DNA from: Laccaria trichodermophora
Taxonomy: Eukaryota > Basidiomycota > Agaricomycetes > Agaricales > Hydnangiaceae
NCBI GenBank assembly: GCA_018417955.1
Contig: JACTVC010000005.1
Coordinates: 2,108,001 to 2,172,000 of the forward strand
Length of the DNA: 64,000 nt
Direction: 5' to 3'
In this document: piece by piece, positions 1-10,914 of the stretch
Layout: each line of letters starts with the position of its first letter
Numbering within the stretch: position 1 is the first letter of the stretch
Program-made: the position numbers and the translations under genes
The notes under the pieces: generated by a model
Database searches by the model: none
Seen by the model: only the letters and a program-made list of their open reading frames with translations
Told to the model about the DNA's origin: nothing

Positions 1-1030
1 AGTAGTGAGTGACGACTTTTCTTGCGTAGTTGAACACGAGGTCCGAAAAAGTTCTCATGAACTAGACGGAGCGCTCAACGACTCGGAGTCCGAAATTAAA
101 CGCGCGCTTGGGCAAGTACGCAAATATACTACAAAACGTTGTAGGATGAACGGTGGTTTTTCTGCGTATGTTCAGGGCCTGATTCAAATAGGGATGGGGC
201 TTCGACGTGTCCGGTTTCTCTTGCAATAACGGCCAGGAAATTGGTACTTTCAAATTTCGGCATGATGCTTTATACCGCCATTCAACGCCTTCAAAGCCGC
301 AGAAAATATATGATTTCTAGATTGAATCCCTGGTCTCTCCCCTCAACTCACCCTTGACAAAATTTTCGAGATTCCGAATATTTTTCCAACCTTCATGATG
401 AGGCTTGTCGGGCCTTCGTCGATGCGTTAATTTTTTTCAGGACCGGGGGAAATTCAAAAGGGCGCTCAATGCTATCCAGACGTGAGTCTATTATTTTCAA
501 GCAAGAGATAATTAATGGGCAAACTGAACTCAATTGTAGACTCGCTTATCGTGGCTAAATCTGCGCAAAGGGACGAAGGCGCCAAACAAACCTGCTTGTG
601 AGTGCTGAGCATCAGACGGCTTTATGTAACTGTTCCGAGGAACGCTATAGGCAATATGCGTTGGCCACCATCTGGACACGACTGTCCGAGAGAAAACGTC
701 TCATCAGTCTTCCGAAAACGACTGAACAAATTTACAAAGTTAGGCTTGTTACTTACAGAGCTCAATGGTAGAGGTGTCCGAGCCTCATTTCTCAAGCTAC
801 TAGCGCACTAGAAGAAGAAATCCAGACATTGCCTGTTCGAATCAGGCATGAGCGGTATCGGAAAATTCCCGACTTTTTTGGTAGATATGATATATGATAT
901 ATGTGTCAAGGTCTTTCTTTACATGCATGATCATGAATCAAAAAGTCCGAATCATCAGCAGAATTTGAACCCTTTCCGATAACTTTTCTGAGTTTCTACA
1001 AGGGCCCGGGCAAGATGAAATTGAGTAATG

Positions 1031-1118
1031 AGCTCATAGTGCAGTCGCTTCATTCCTCTTATTTATTTGAGAGGAGGAGCTGTGGTCTCAGAGTGCCTGT
1101 TCGAATCAGGCATGAGCA
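1031..1118 (+). repeat. tRNA-like hairpin module, copy A
   Basis: The segment ends in a 5-bp stem with a 7-nt loop, GCCTG-TTCGAAT-CAGGC, which is the exact geometry of a tRNA T-arm and contains a B-box-like core. The flanks GCTCAT and ATGAGC pair as an acceptor-like stem. A central TCCTCT/AGAGGA stem lies where an anticodon arm would be, but its loop is too long, and a possible long variable arm follows it. The same T-arm hairpin also occurs at 828-852. This looks like a relic of a class II (Leu/Ser-like) tRNA within a repeat, not a working tRNA gene. Confidence 0.3.
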
Positions 1119-2212
1119 CTGTTTAATAGTGTCGGTGAGCATTTTGTTCTATAATAGTTGTGTTTTCTACGAAGGTATGTGTAAGTTTATGGATTTTCCA
1201 AATCAAAGTGAGGCAATTACAGTCAGTTCGCTCATGCTGATGCAGAACTATGGACCCCTCTGCTTCTCCTGCCAAGGTGGGAAAACTGTGTCACGGGTGA
1301 TGACAGTGGAAATAGATCTTGCGTCCAATTCCACATCTTCTGCTGCTGCAGGTCCCTTTCAAATGACGGCGAAGAAAATTCAAAACCCGCCGTCACGTTT
1401 CTGTGGTGCGTTTTTACCAGCATCCAGTGGCTTCAACAGCCACAGAAAATGTTTCATTCCTAGATGGATCCCTGGTCTCCCCCACACTTGACAAAATTCT
1501 GAATAGTTTCCACCCCATCATGTGGTGTTAAGTCTGTGTTGGATTTTTTAGGACTGGGAAATTCAACAAGGCACTCAACGCTATCCAAAGGCAAGTCTAT
1601 TTTTTGCATGCAACTTGAAAATAAGCAGTTAGGTGGACCGAATTTACAAAATTCAATGGTACACCTGCTTTTCTCCCCCTTTTTTGTGACTAGATCTGTG
1701 GAAGGAACGAAGGTCTTAAAAAAACTGCTTGTTCGACACATCAGATGGTTCTAACTGGTCCCAGGAACTAGTATTAATGTTGTAGGCAATATGCCTGATG
1801 TCCATGTGGCCACCATCTTGACAATTAATTTCTGAACAACTCTCCGAGAGAAAAAATGCCTCCTGGGCCTTTCGAAATGACTGGAAAAAATTAGCAGTTG
1901 GCTCGTTGTGATATAATGAATTTGCAGAGCTCAATGGTAGACATGCCTGGAAGGCCTCATTTCTCCAGCTACCCAAGAGGAGGAGAAATCCAGACATGCA
2001 CCTGTTCAAATCAGGTATGAGCAGTTTATGATTGGAACAGCACCTTTTTTTGTAGATATGATGTATGGTACCTGGGCTATCAGTGTCAAGGTCTTTCTTC
2101 ATACGCCCAGCCTTGGTCACAAATCAAAGTCCAAATCTTCAGCATTTTTTAAATAATTGCTATCAATAAATTCCTTGGGCCTTTACAAGGGGCCAGGTCA
2201 GATAAAATAAAT

Positions 2213-2298
2213 GCACTCATAGTGGAGTCGCTTCATTCCTCCTATTAACGGAGAAGGAGCTGTGGTCTCAAAGCGCCTGTTCAAATCAGGCATGAGCA
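2213..2298 (+). repeat. tRNA-like hairpin module, copy B
   Basis: This is the homologue of the module at 1031-1118 in the second half of the tandem duplication. Here the middle stem is CTCC/GGAG closing a 7-nt loop TATTAAC, which would put TTA (a leucine anticodon) at the anticodon position. The T-arm-like hairpin is CGCCTG-TTCAAAT-CAGGC and the outer CTCAT/ATGAG pairing is kept. The D-arm is poor, so a functional tRNA-Leu is unlikely. A tRNA-derived repeat is the more cautious reading. Confidence 0.3.
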
Positions 2299-3055
2299 GT
2301 ATTGTTGGGAATTGGATGTTTTATCACTGTTGTATCTTTTTAAAGTATTTGAAAGTTGTGCATTTACCAATCCAAAACGAGGCATTATACATTAACCGTT
2401 GGCATCGATGCATTTAGTTGGTTTTGCTGATGCAAAAGTCGATGCCCCCTTGGTTGAATACGAGGCACCACGACTCTATGTATGGCCTTGAACAGTAGAA
2501 CCGCCCACAAACTGATCTGGTTGTTGTTATCAACACTTCCATCCCGTTTATAAGGGCAATTCACATAACTCTACAAAGCACATGGGCACTCAACAAAAAG
2601 GATGCGAGGAAAGCCCAGACATGCCAGATTGCTGATAAACTTGTCCTCCAAACGGGGGTCTGTCCAGTCACCAGTGGCCATGGTCCTGAGAGTGCTCATT
2701 TAAATCAGGCATGGGCAACTCAACGGCTCACGAACCTTTTGCAGATACCTATACTTAAATGTGCATTAGCATCAGTCATAAAATGAACAAGAGCGATGTG
2801 CCAGTTTGCGCTCACCAATTGCAGTTCATCTTTGGGCTCATACTCTCTGGTGAAGCAAATAAATCATTTCGGTAGCTCGTCAAAGGAACTGTGACGCGTA
2901 GAGACAGACTGACGAAATTCGAACAAAATTCTTGAAAATATGGTGGTTCATGGACTGAGGGGCGAGCCTTGCTAGATCGGATCACCAAGAATTCCTGGAA
3001 AAACAAGCCCAGCACAGCATTGGCTACCTGATATGCGCCTGGTTTAATCTGATTC

Positions 3056-3297
3056 CAAGGGGTGTGTAGTTATTCGTTCCGAGACATGACCTTCCCATGG
3101 GAAAGTTGGCCTAAAAAGGAAATTTTGGGGGGAGGGATGGGTACTCAACACCGAAAGAAAATTTTGAAAGTTGTTGTCCACACTCCAACACCTCCACAAA
3201 ATTAAAATAAATTGGGGGTTGGATTTTTCGCACACTTGGATCTCCGACTTCCCATGGGGTAGGTCATGTCCCTGAACGAATAACTACATACCCCTTG
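3056..3297. mobile_element. MITE with 8-bp target duplication (hAT-like)
   Basis: The 242-bp element has terminal inverted repeats of about 47 bp, beginning CAAGGGGTGTGTAGTTATTC on the left and matching, with a few mismatches, the reverse complement of the right end. It is flanked on both sides by the same 8-bp word TCTGATTC (3048-3055 and 3298-3305), a perfect target-site duplication. It has no coding capacity. An 8-bp duplication is typical of hAT-superfamily transposons, so this is most likely a non-autonomous hAT derivative. Confidence 0.85.
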
Positions 3298-3596
3298 TCT
3301 GATTCTGTAGAAAATAGCCGATACCTGTGCGTTTGCACAGGTCCTTTCTTGATAATAACTCATGATTAGTTAATTCGAAAAATCAGTGTAGAATATAAGT
3401 ATCAATATATTATATACAAATGGTGGTTAAGGTCGAGGTAGAGGAGAAGGTGACAACAGGGTGTCTGAGATTCTTGCCTTCTTGTATGGGCTAAGAGTTG
3501 CCTGGCCAAAATAAAACTGAAGCCCTTTGTGCTTCAAGGGAGTCAACATAGCTTCCGATAAAATTGAAATTGGTCGGAAAGTAGTCAAATAAATGA

Positions 3597-4858
3597 TTAA
3601 ATAGACTTGCCAGTATCAGCAAATTGATTGGGACCAACAGGCACAGCCGTCTTTCCCAAGATATTGACCTGCTCAACTTCAACCTCAAAAAATTGTACCT
3701 TCCCATCATCTTTCTGGAGAAGACGCAAGACAAATCCAGTCACAGCCACAATATGTCCAACTTGGAGCTTCGGCATTGTCATCCATCGAGGAGATGGTTT
3801 GATAACACAGGGAGGGGGAGCAACGATTTTTTGAGGCCAGGCTTTAGGTTTTTATTATAGTCCTTTTAGGCATAGGTGTATTGCTCTGGGGCAAGGTCAA
3901 TTGTGACCATGCGAGACTGGAATGGACCACAGTGAGGTAGCCAGATGCATGGACAATGAAGCGGTTGCAGGCATGTTCTATCTGTGCGGGAATGAGCTGG
4001 AAAGTGGATTGAGTTATTCTGTTCAATAAAAAAAAGAAAAGTTGACTCACAGAAACAATGTCACCTACCAAAGAGTAATCTTCATTACTCAACTCTGGCA
4101 ATGCAATGTTTGGGAGATATTTGGCAGCAGAGTCAAGAACCTTAACAACCTATTATGCAGGTGAATATGCATTTTAGGGAATAAGGAAAGGTAAAACTTA
4201 CATTTGCAGTAATAAAGTAAGCATCAACATCGTCGAAGATGAGGTCCCGGCTATTGAAGTAGCGTAGCGAGCCAAATATACCCTTCTGCTTTGAGGCAGT
4301 TGCACTTGTTTCCACAGAGAGATGATTTGATGATTGGTGCCAATGACCATTTGCGTAGAAGGTGGGCTTGGAAATGGTATGTGATTCGCAAGAGGAGCGA
4401 GAGGGGTCTAAGGAGAAGGTAGGATCATACTTCTGTCACACAAAATGAGTTGTTAATAGTAAATACATACCCCGTTCCCTATGAAAACCCTGCTTTCTGG
4501 TGTTTCGCGTTCAGGTGGACTCAGAGCATGGCTTTCATTTTCTGTGTTGCAGGGATGTCACCTCCTAGGACTGTCTTGGAGGTTCCAAGTCTCGCGCCTC
4601 GACTGACGGGAATTCATCCTTGCCCTCTCTACAGCTCCAGGTTGGGGTGCAGGTGTTTCAGGTCTTGGGGCAGGAGTTCAACGGCGGCGAGGGCTTTCAT
4701 CCACGTTGGCATTGAGTTCATGAACAGCTGCATGGGTCCGACTTTGATGTTGCTGAGGAGTGTTGAGGTTTTCATCAGGCCTAGTGAGATAAGTGTGATT
4801 TTCTGCAAGTGCATTGAAGGGAAAATTACTCACATATCGTCAGCTGGTAGTGTATGAG
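3597..4858 (-). pseudogene. Decayed OB-fold-like gene
   Basis: Read on the minus strand, conceptual exons give a proline-rich N-terminal part, then a middle part with the motif PELSNEDYSLVGDIVS, then a C-terminal part with MPKLQVGHIVAVTGFVLRLL and a following beta-rich stretch (VQFFEVEVEQV) resembling an OB fold. Intron-like GT-AG gaps separate the parts, for example near 4432-4470. The frame is broken by TGA codons at 4678-4680 and 4558-4560, both where CGA would read through, and by a one-base shift in an A-run near 3850-3858. I do not recognise the family with certainty; single-strand DNA binding is only a guess from the fold. It is probably a dead or badly decayed gene. Confidence 0.45.
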
Positions 4859-5448
4859 GACGCGCCACACCGCCACCCTCGTGATTGTGAAGTCTGATGC
4901 TGCAAGGGTCCGAACATTCCAGAAAGACGTGAATTGGACTAACAGGATCCAGCACAGGGAGTGTCGTATCTTCAGTTGCGGGCTCGAGGTGATTGTTTGA
5001 AATACATAATATGCCTTCTCACAGGAAAGAATGTTGCTTTCAAAATCACACATACTGGGACATTACCAGGACATCACACAGAAAAGAAGATAGGAATCAA
5101 ATTCAATCAAAGATACATACATTTCTTCTGCTATATGCGTTCTAAGGGCAGAAAGTGTTACAAAGAGAGGGGGGGAGAGAGTGAGGAAGAAAGGCGCAGA
5201 GCGGAAAGAGAGTGGATTGTGTTCGTTTTCGTGAAAAATGACCTCAAAACCCTGGCAGCCAATCAGATTCTTCCTTTGAGGACCCTGTTTATCCCGTGGG
5301 AAACGCCAAGACACCAATTGCAATTGTAATAGTAGATTGTGCACTGTTTTTGTATGTTTGAAACACGGTCACATGTCTACAGTTCTTCCATGACATCGCG
5401 TGACTCGTCCTTCAGCTTCAAACGTCAACACTCCGTTCCCCTTTACTT

Positions 5449-6192
5449 GTGATGAACATAGCAATGTATACAGGTGAGGTTCTCCGAAAAGATCCCGAGG
5501 TTCAAGAGGAAACCATTCACAAAATCCTCGGATTGCACCCCTGCATTGTCAACTACCTTGGTACCGACGATGATGGGCAAATCATGCTCCCATTACTTCG
5601 CAATGGGGACCTCTTTTGTTATCTGACTTCTCACCCCAACATCCCACTACCAACCAGACTGACTTGGGCCGTTGAGATCGCCCAAGGTCTCGCCCACCTC
5701 CACGCACGCGACGTTATATGGGCTGATCCCCATCTCAGCAATGTTCTTCTGACGGATGACTACCACGCCGTTCTCTGTGACTTTGGCTTGTCTGTTCATA
5801 ATGCGTCGTATTATTACGAGTTTACGAGAGGTCCTCCGCCGATATACCTCTGCCCATTGGGATACTATGGCGAGTCACCAAGGCGGATAGACATTTTTGG
5901 ACTTGGTGTTATTCTTTTTGCGCTCCTCTCCGAAAGGTTTCCGTTTCACGAGGACTTGCGTGCATCAGTTCATCAGCAATTTGGAGTCCTGCAAAAGCAC
6001 CATCAGATCTGTCTTAACGGCGGCTCTTACGACACTTTGGCACCATCCTTGCATCCGTATTTTGGAGACATCCTTGCTAAATGTTTCAACATCATATATC
6101 CCTCAGCAGATGTTTTGTTGACAGAATTCCAAGCCGCGTTTTCAAAATGGTGGGGAGATAACGCCGAGGTAAAAACTCCTGTTTTGCATTGA
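5449..6192 (+). CDS. Protein-kinase-like protein lacking the N-lobe core
   Basis: A single uninterrupted frame of 247 residues encodes most of a protein-kinase fold. The expected catalytic loop HRDLKxxN reads IWADPHLSN, so the catalytic aspartate (residue 93) and the metal-binding asparagine are kept while His-Arg are Trp-Ala. The DFG motif is intact (D111), followed by a proline-rich activation segment (GPPPIYLCP) and a DIFGLGVILFALLSERFPF helix, as in the kinase C-lobe. The frame begins at about the alphaC helix, so the glycine loop and catalytic lysine are absent unless an unrecognised upstream exon supplies them. It could be a pseudokinase, or an expanded Agaricomycete kinase-like family member. 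The ATG at 5449 is the first in frame. Confidence 0.82.
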   Translation: MMNIAMYTGEVLRKDPEVQEETIHKILGLHPCIVNYLGTDDDGQIMLPLLRNGDLFCYLTSHPNIPLPTRLTWAVEIAQGLAHLHARDVIWADPHLSNVLLTDDYHAVLCDFGLSVHNASYYYEFTRGPPPIYLCPLGYYGESPRRIDIFGLGVILFALLSERFPFHEDLRASVHQQFGVLQKHHQICLNGGSYDTLAPSLHPYFGDILAKCFNIIYPSADVLLTEFQAAFSKWWGDNAEVKTPVLH

Positions 6193-8591
6193 CCTGCAAG
6201 ATGTGATACATTCTCAGAACCTTGCCCCATCGAGCGCTGACCTAAATTACCCCCAAAAGCCAATTTTTTTACCTATCGAATTAGTGGAGCACAAGGTACT
6301 ACACTCCCTCGTTTTTCTACGTCCCAATAATGCCTTTTCTTCTAGTATGTCCCTGAGCCCTATGATCCAGAAGCGAGTTAATGGTGACGGATACGCTATG
6401 ACGAATGACGTTTGTGAAAGTGATAACAGACATCTGTGAATGAATACATCTTTGCTCACTCTTTCTGCGAGGAGGGGAATCAGCTAACTTACTGAAAGTA
6501 GATATGTCATCCGTCAGATACGACGTCCGCTGAAGCTGGATCGCCATCCAGCCAATAACTACTTGTGACTGTTCATCTTTGCCGCTCCGGATCTCAAGAC
6601 GACTGATGCCTGAGGATTCGAGCTTGGAGTTATTCTGAAGAAGCATTCTCTTCGTGAAATCCACACACCGTGTTTTCCGGTCCACGTTGAAGTCTTCGGC
6701 TATCAAGAGAGTTATCAACGCGTTCGGCGGCCGCGTATTCGAAAGCTGTCGGTACCGGTGTTGGGGAAAAATTCAGAATGTCAGGGAGAATAGGACCGAA
6801 GTTAACGTTCAGGTAAGAAAACCATATTTGTAGATGCTGAACAGCGGGCGATAGCTGATTGGATGGTTAGTGTGTACACCCGGGTCCTATGGCAAGCATC
6901 GAGCTTGTCTTTCTGGATCTGCCACGTTCGTTCTCAACCATTGCCTCGTACTAGAAAGACATACCACTCACCTGAATTTCCGGCAATTCCCAAGGTGAGC
7001 TGTCATGCATCATGACCAACGTCAGTGATATGTTCCCAAATCCCTACAGTTGCCATACTGCGTGATGTGTGGCGAGTTAAAGCACATGGAACCACGCAAG
7101 TCGTTTTGGCGCTAGATTGCCTTTGAATTGACTTGGCCGCAGTGGAAGTGAGATTCGAGAGTACGTCCCCGGTGCTTCGCAAGTTCGGGCCCCGGATCAC
7201 CATAACATCCACGTGAGCGTGCTGCACAATCTCCCTTCTCTAGCCCTTTTCTTTACCGCCACTGCAAAGCTACTTTGGATCAGCTTTACGTTTGCTGAAA
7301 TTATTTAACCTGAGGTCATGTACAGCGTCTTGCAGGGAGAGCCAGAAGTTTGTTTTCTTCTTTGCATTTGTGCTGATATTGGCCAATTCTCAGTCAATGC
7401 GACAAAGAGTTTAGTTCGTCGAGAGGTAAGGAGAGAGTAGTCATCATGTTTTTCTTCTTTCCAAGAAAAACATAGAGCGGCGAGAGAAATATGCCCTATA
7501 GAGTGGAGCAACAGGAGGAAGGAGTTCATGTGCTGGATTCTTGGGACTCGATATGATTTATTTTTGCCACCCCCTTGATCCATTGTGAATTGTAAATTGT
7601 CAGGTTCTCTCGGCGTAGCTTCAGATTTTCTCGGAATCGACAAAGTCATCGCCGTGCATGTGTTTGCATGTCCACATGCCTAGACGGTAGCTCCGTTTCC
7701 GAGGGGATGTCGTATTTTCAGGACAACGAGTCGTCTCATAGTGATTTCTGTAGTTTTGATAGGATGGTAGCAAAATAACAATGTTGCTTGTCTCTTACCT
7801 GGACTGTAGCGGCTACTTGCAGTTGGATAAAAAATCTTCGCAATCCTGGGGCGGATGTCTGTGACAGATCTGCTCCGCCTAGTGAAGCCAACGATGAATG
7901 ATATGTATGTACCTGAGCAATGTTAGTAGTAAGTACTTAGTTCCTTCGGTTCTGACAGATTGACAACGTCAAGTCCCAAGACGACCTTCGGCAAACTCTT
8001 CCAGCGTTGGCTGGTGATTGTAAAGGCCGGTCGAGAGTCGAAGGCTCGGCGGGCAAAAATGTTATATACACAATTATAATAGTGGGATATGTACTTACAT
8101 AGGCTTTATCTCTTTGCAAAATACGAAGACAGACTCAGAGGAAGGGGGCAAGGCTGAACATAAGCTTGAGCTTCTTCCCATGCCGAAGGGACGCGTGACT
8201 ATGGCAGAGTGAATTGATCGACAGATTGCGGAAAGGCCCGTGATTCTTCCGACGCATTATTCATTCTTCCATTCACTTGAACCAAGGAGCAAGGACTCCG
8301 GTTGAAGTAGAAAGTTACTGCTTTCTATAACAGTACTTTCTTCATACAAAAGCAGATGCATTTTTTGGACGGACATCTTGCCGAGGTAGAATCAACACTT
8401 CTCCACAACTGTGCTTGGCCAGACTTCGCCACGCGACTTTCAAGTTTCAGGGCGTCGACTCCGATCTCCCGATCCCAGATTCAAGATTCAAGGTACCAAT
8501 CGGTGTATGCTTAAAAAACAGGGGTGTCGCATGAGCTTTCTTGGTTTTGGATAGACCCCAGCTTTTACACTCCCTCTACCCACCTTCTAGG
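6193..8591. other. Intergenic stretch with only weak ORFs
   Basis: No ORF here resembles a known family. The best candidate is on the minus strand at about 6480-6730 (see its own entry). Minus-strand frames at 7003-7227 and 7305-7649 have no domain-like features and no clear splice partners. The last 100 bp should hold the promoter of the DUF6534 gene starting at 8592. Confidence 0.4.
6317..6718 (-). CDS. Possible small hypothetical protein
   Basis: This minus-strand frame contains a stretch with protein-like composition (for example RLEIRSGKDEQSQVVIGWMA and QLQRTSYLTDD) and can be extended upstream through a possible splice acceptor at about 6750. Its downstream part looks non-coding, and a donor may end the coding exon near 6500. 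I do not recognise a family. It could equally be a chance ORF or a gene remnant. Confidence 0.22.
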   Translation of the reverse strand: MITLLIAEDFNVDRKTRCVDFTKRMLLQNNSKLESSGISRLEIRSGKDEQSQVVIGWMAIQLQRTSYLTDDISTFSKLADSPPRRKSEQRCIHSQMSVITFTNVIRHSVSVTINSLLDHRAQGHTRRKGIIGT

Positions 8592-10267
8592 ATGTCGACA
8601 GGTCTCATTCATGTCGACCTCACCAATACCATTGGAGCACTATTGATAGGCACCCTCTTTTCTGTCTTTCTCTTTGGCATGGTCACTTTGCAAACGCACT
8701 TGTACTATACCCAATTCAGAGAAGATCACTGGTCAACAAAAGCACTGGTGCGCCTGTGACGTCATTATGATTTCTCTGAACCCAGCGCTGACTCGTCTTT
8801 CTTCAGGTCGGTGGTATCTGGTATGCCCTCTTTCAGATATGTCGGTCATTTTTAAGAGCGCGGTCGAAGGCTACTGGAAGTTGGACATACAATAGCCATC
8901 TGCTATGAAATTTATCACGCAACGATTGTGCTATATGGACGACCCGACAAACTGACGCAATTCCCCGCGTTGGGGGCGACGCTGACAATTGGTGGCTTGA
9001 TTACGCTTTTGGTTCAAGTGAGTAACATTCCGCAATTACTTCAAGCGTCCTTGACCGTTCCATTGTAGGGTTTCTTTGCGCTGCGCGTGTGGAAGGTTCT
9101 ACCCGACCCTTTCCGATATGTTGGCCTCGTCTGTGGTCTCGCGTCTTTCGCTCGAATGATAGGAAGCACTTTTCTCTCGTACCAAGGCATCACTACGCCC
9201 TCTGCTGCTCAGTATGCGGTCCAATGGAAATGGCTGATTACGACGCTGCTGGTCGGCGGTGCGATCATCGACGTCACAATTGCGGCGTCGATGGTATACT
9301 ACCTTCACAAGAGTCGGAAGAACGCTTTCAGCAAGTACGCGGCTTTCGTGTACAGGTATGGATACCCGAACTGACTCCCTTCCTGATAGGGTGGCGAGGC
9401 TACTTGACCGCCTTGTTGCTTATACCATTCGTAAGTTGATCCCTTGTCTTCTAAGTCATGATTTTTATGACCTATTATTATGAAAGGCACTGGTTTACTC
9501 ACAAGGTTTTTGCGTGTCCTTTCTGTCGTATTTTCTATTTCAACTATTGTCATTTAGTGTTTCTGCCGTGGCGCTGCTTATATGTGTACGACGTTCTCTT
9601 TCTTCCCCATTATACTAACTTATGCCTTAGGAAACTAGTTCCTATCCATTCCCGAAACACGTACGTTGCTCTCCGTCGCCCTAACACCAAGACGTCTCTA
9701 ACTCCTTTGTTCAGTTATCTGGCTAGCTTTGTACACCTTCCTTGCAAAACGTAGGCCGAACCCGTTTTGAATCCTAAACGCAGATTGACAATTCTTTTGC
9801 AGTATATTCGAACAGTCTTCTCTCCGCGTATGTTGTGGTTTTCGGGCCGTGGTGACATCACTGACCACGTAATCTTCAGCCTAAACGAGCGTCGGGAGAT
9901 GAGAGAAACGATTTATAGTGCCTCTGTCGAGCTATACGGCGAACCCAGGACTGGGACTGTTGTACGACGAGACCCCACTGGCAGAGAAAATTCAAGAATA
10001 GACGTAAGGAGGAAAAAAGCTTCATTCCGTACAGTACCTAACCGCGGCTTCTTCAGTTCGCTCAAGCTATATCAATCGAGATGAATACAACGACAGAAAC
10101 TATGAACGATAATGGATTCCTTCCGGTGCGTTTCTATCCTCGTGGTCTCCGCGTTTAAAAATTAAGTATTTTTACCGTAGCCAAAGTCAACCCTTTCACC
10201 ACCAGAATACCCCACGACGAAAACATCGATCAATAGAATCGTGACGAACTTGAATCCGGACATGTAG
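8592..10267 (+). CDS. DUF6534-type seven-helix membrane protein
   Basis: This gene is split by about a dozen 45-80 bp introns; I could follow exons 8592-8747, 8807-8820, 8870-9017, 9069-9334, 9390-9430, 9487-9505, 9558-9585, 9639-9660, 9715-9750, 9803-9827 and from 9880. The spliced protein has repeated hydrophobic helices and the family hallmarks TIGALLIGTLFSVFLFG near the N-terminus, LLVQGFFALRVWK in the middle, then IRTGLLTSVSAVALLIC and KLYSNSLLSALNERR near the end. This pattern matches the DUF6534 family, abundant in Agaricomycetes and of unknown function, with a fungal-receptor-like layout. The C-terminal tail is hydrophilic. Stop choice depends on two last introns (10,004-10,050 and 10,128-10,180); without them the frame stops at 10084. 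The gene appears intact. Confidence 0.9.
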
Positions 10268-10467
10268 GAATGGCGGTAGCATGCTTAATTTATTTGTTGT
10301 AATGGTGTAGATTAATTGGGAACGAAGACTGGAATTCTCGACAAACTCTCATGCTGTTGAACAATAAGGAGGATCCGCCGCGACATATGTACATAAAAAC
10401 CCGTAGAAAGTTGGATCCGTTCCCTCCACATGCACGCTCCCTGACGTACCCCGTTTTTCGTACATTT

Positions 10468-10745
10468 AGGCTGGGCAGCGTATCAGTCATCCTAATTGCT
10501 GACTTATTTTCGAGGTTACTTACCTGCGAAGGAATGTTCTGGCGGTTGTAGCGCTCAGCTAACATTTATTCTGGGCAGCGAATTGAGTGATGAAACACGG
10601 CCCGCTAGGCTGGGCAGCGCATCAGTCATCCTTATTGCTGACTCACTTTTGAGGTTTCTTAGCTGCGAAGGAATCTTTTGGAGATTGCGTGCACTCAGCC
10701 CAGCTAACATTTCTTCTGGGCAGCAAATTGGCACGGCCCGGGAAC
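10468..10745. repeat. Two tandem 139-bp repeats upstream of the MFS gene
   Basis: A unit starting AGGCTGGGCAGCG(T/C)ATCAGTC occurs at 10468 and again at 10607, and similarity continues for the whole 139-bp period. Shared words include ATTGCTGACT, GCGAAGGAAT and AGCTAACATTT, each followed by CTGGGCAGC. Divergence is modest. The array lies 170-450 bp upstream of the MFS start codon, in the likely promoter. No function can be read from the sequence. Confidence 0.75.
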
Positions 10746-10914
10746 GTCCCGGCGTGTTTATTTGTGCCAACAACCGGCACAATTCGGCCAACTAGGCTCA
10801 ACCATTTACCATCCCCATGACTGGGTCAGTCAGCCATGATTTTCGACTTAAAGAATATGACTCAAAGACATATTCCCGACTGTCCCTTTCTCTTCGATCG
10901 CCGCTCCCAACGCC

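Larger units (their letters stand above)
1..3047. repeat. Repeat-derived region without a recognisable gene
   Basis: No open reading frame here is convincing. The stretch is dominated by a diverged direct duplication: about 270-1121 reappears, degraded, at about 1437-2303. Shared landmarks in the same order include a 'cccTGGTCTC' segment, a 'CTCAA(T/C)GCTATCCA' segment, 'CAGAGCTCAATGGTAGA' and a terminal hairpin. Copies differ by many substitutions and small gaps, so the duplication is old. A further decayed hairpin lies at about 2690-2715. The origin is unknown; a dead non-LTR or other transposon is possible. Confidence 0.55.
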
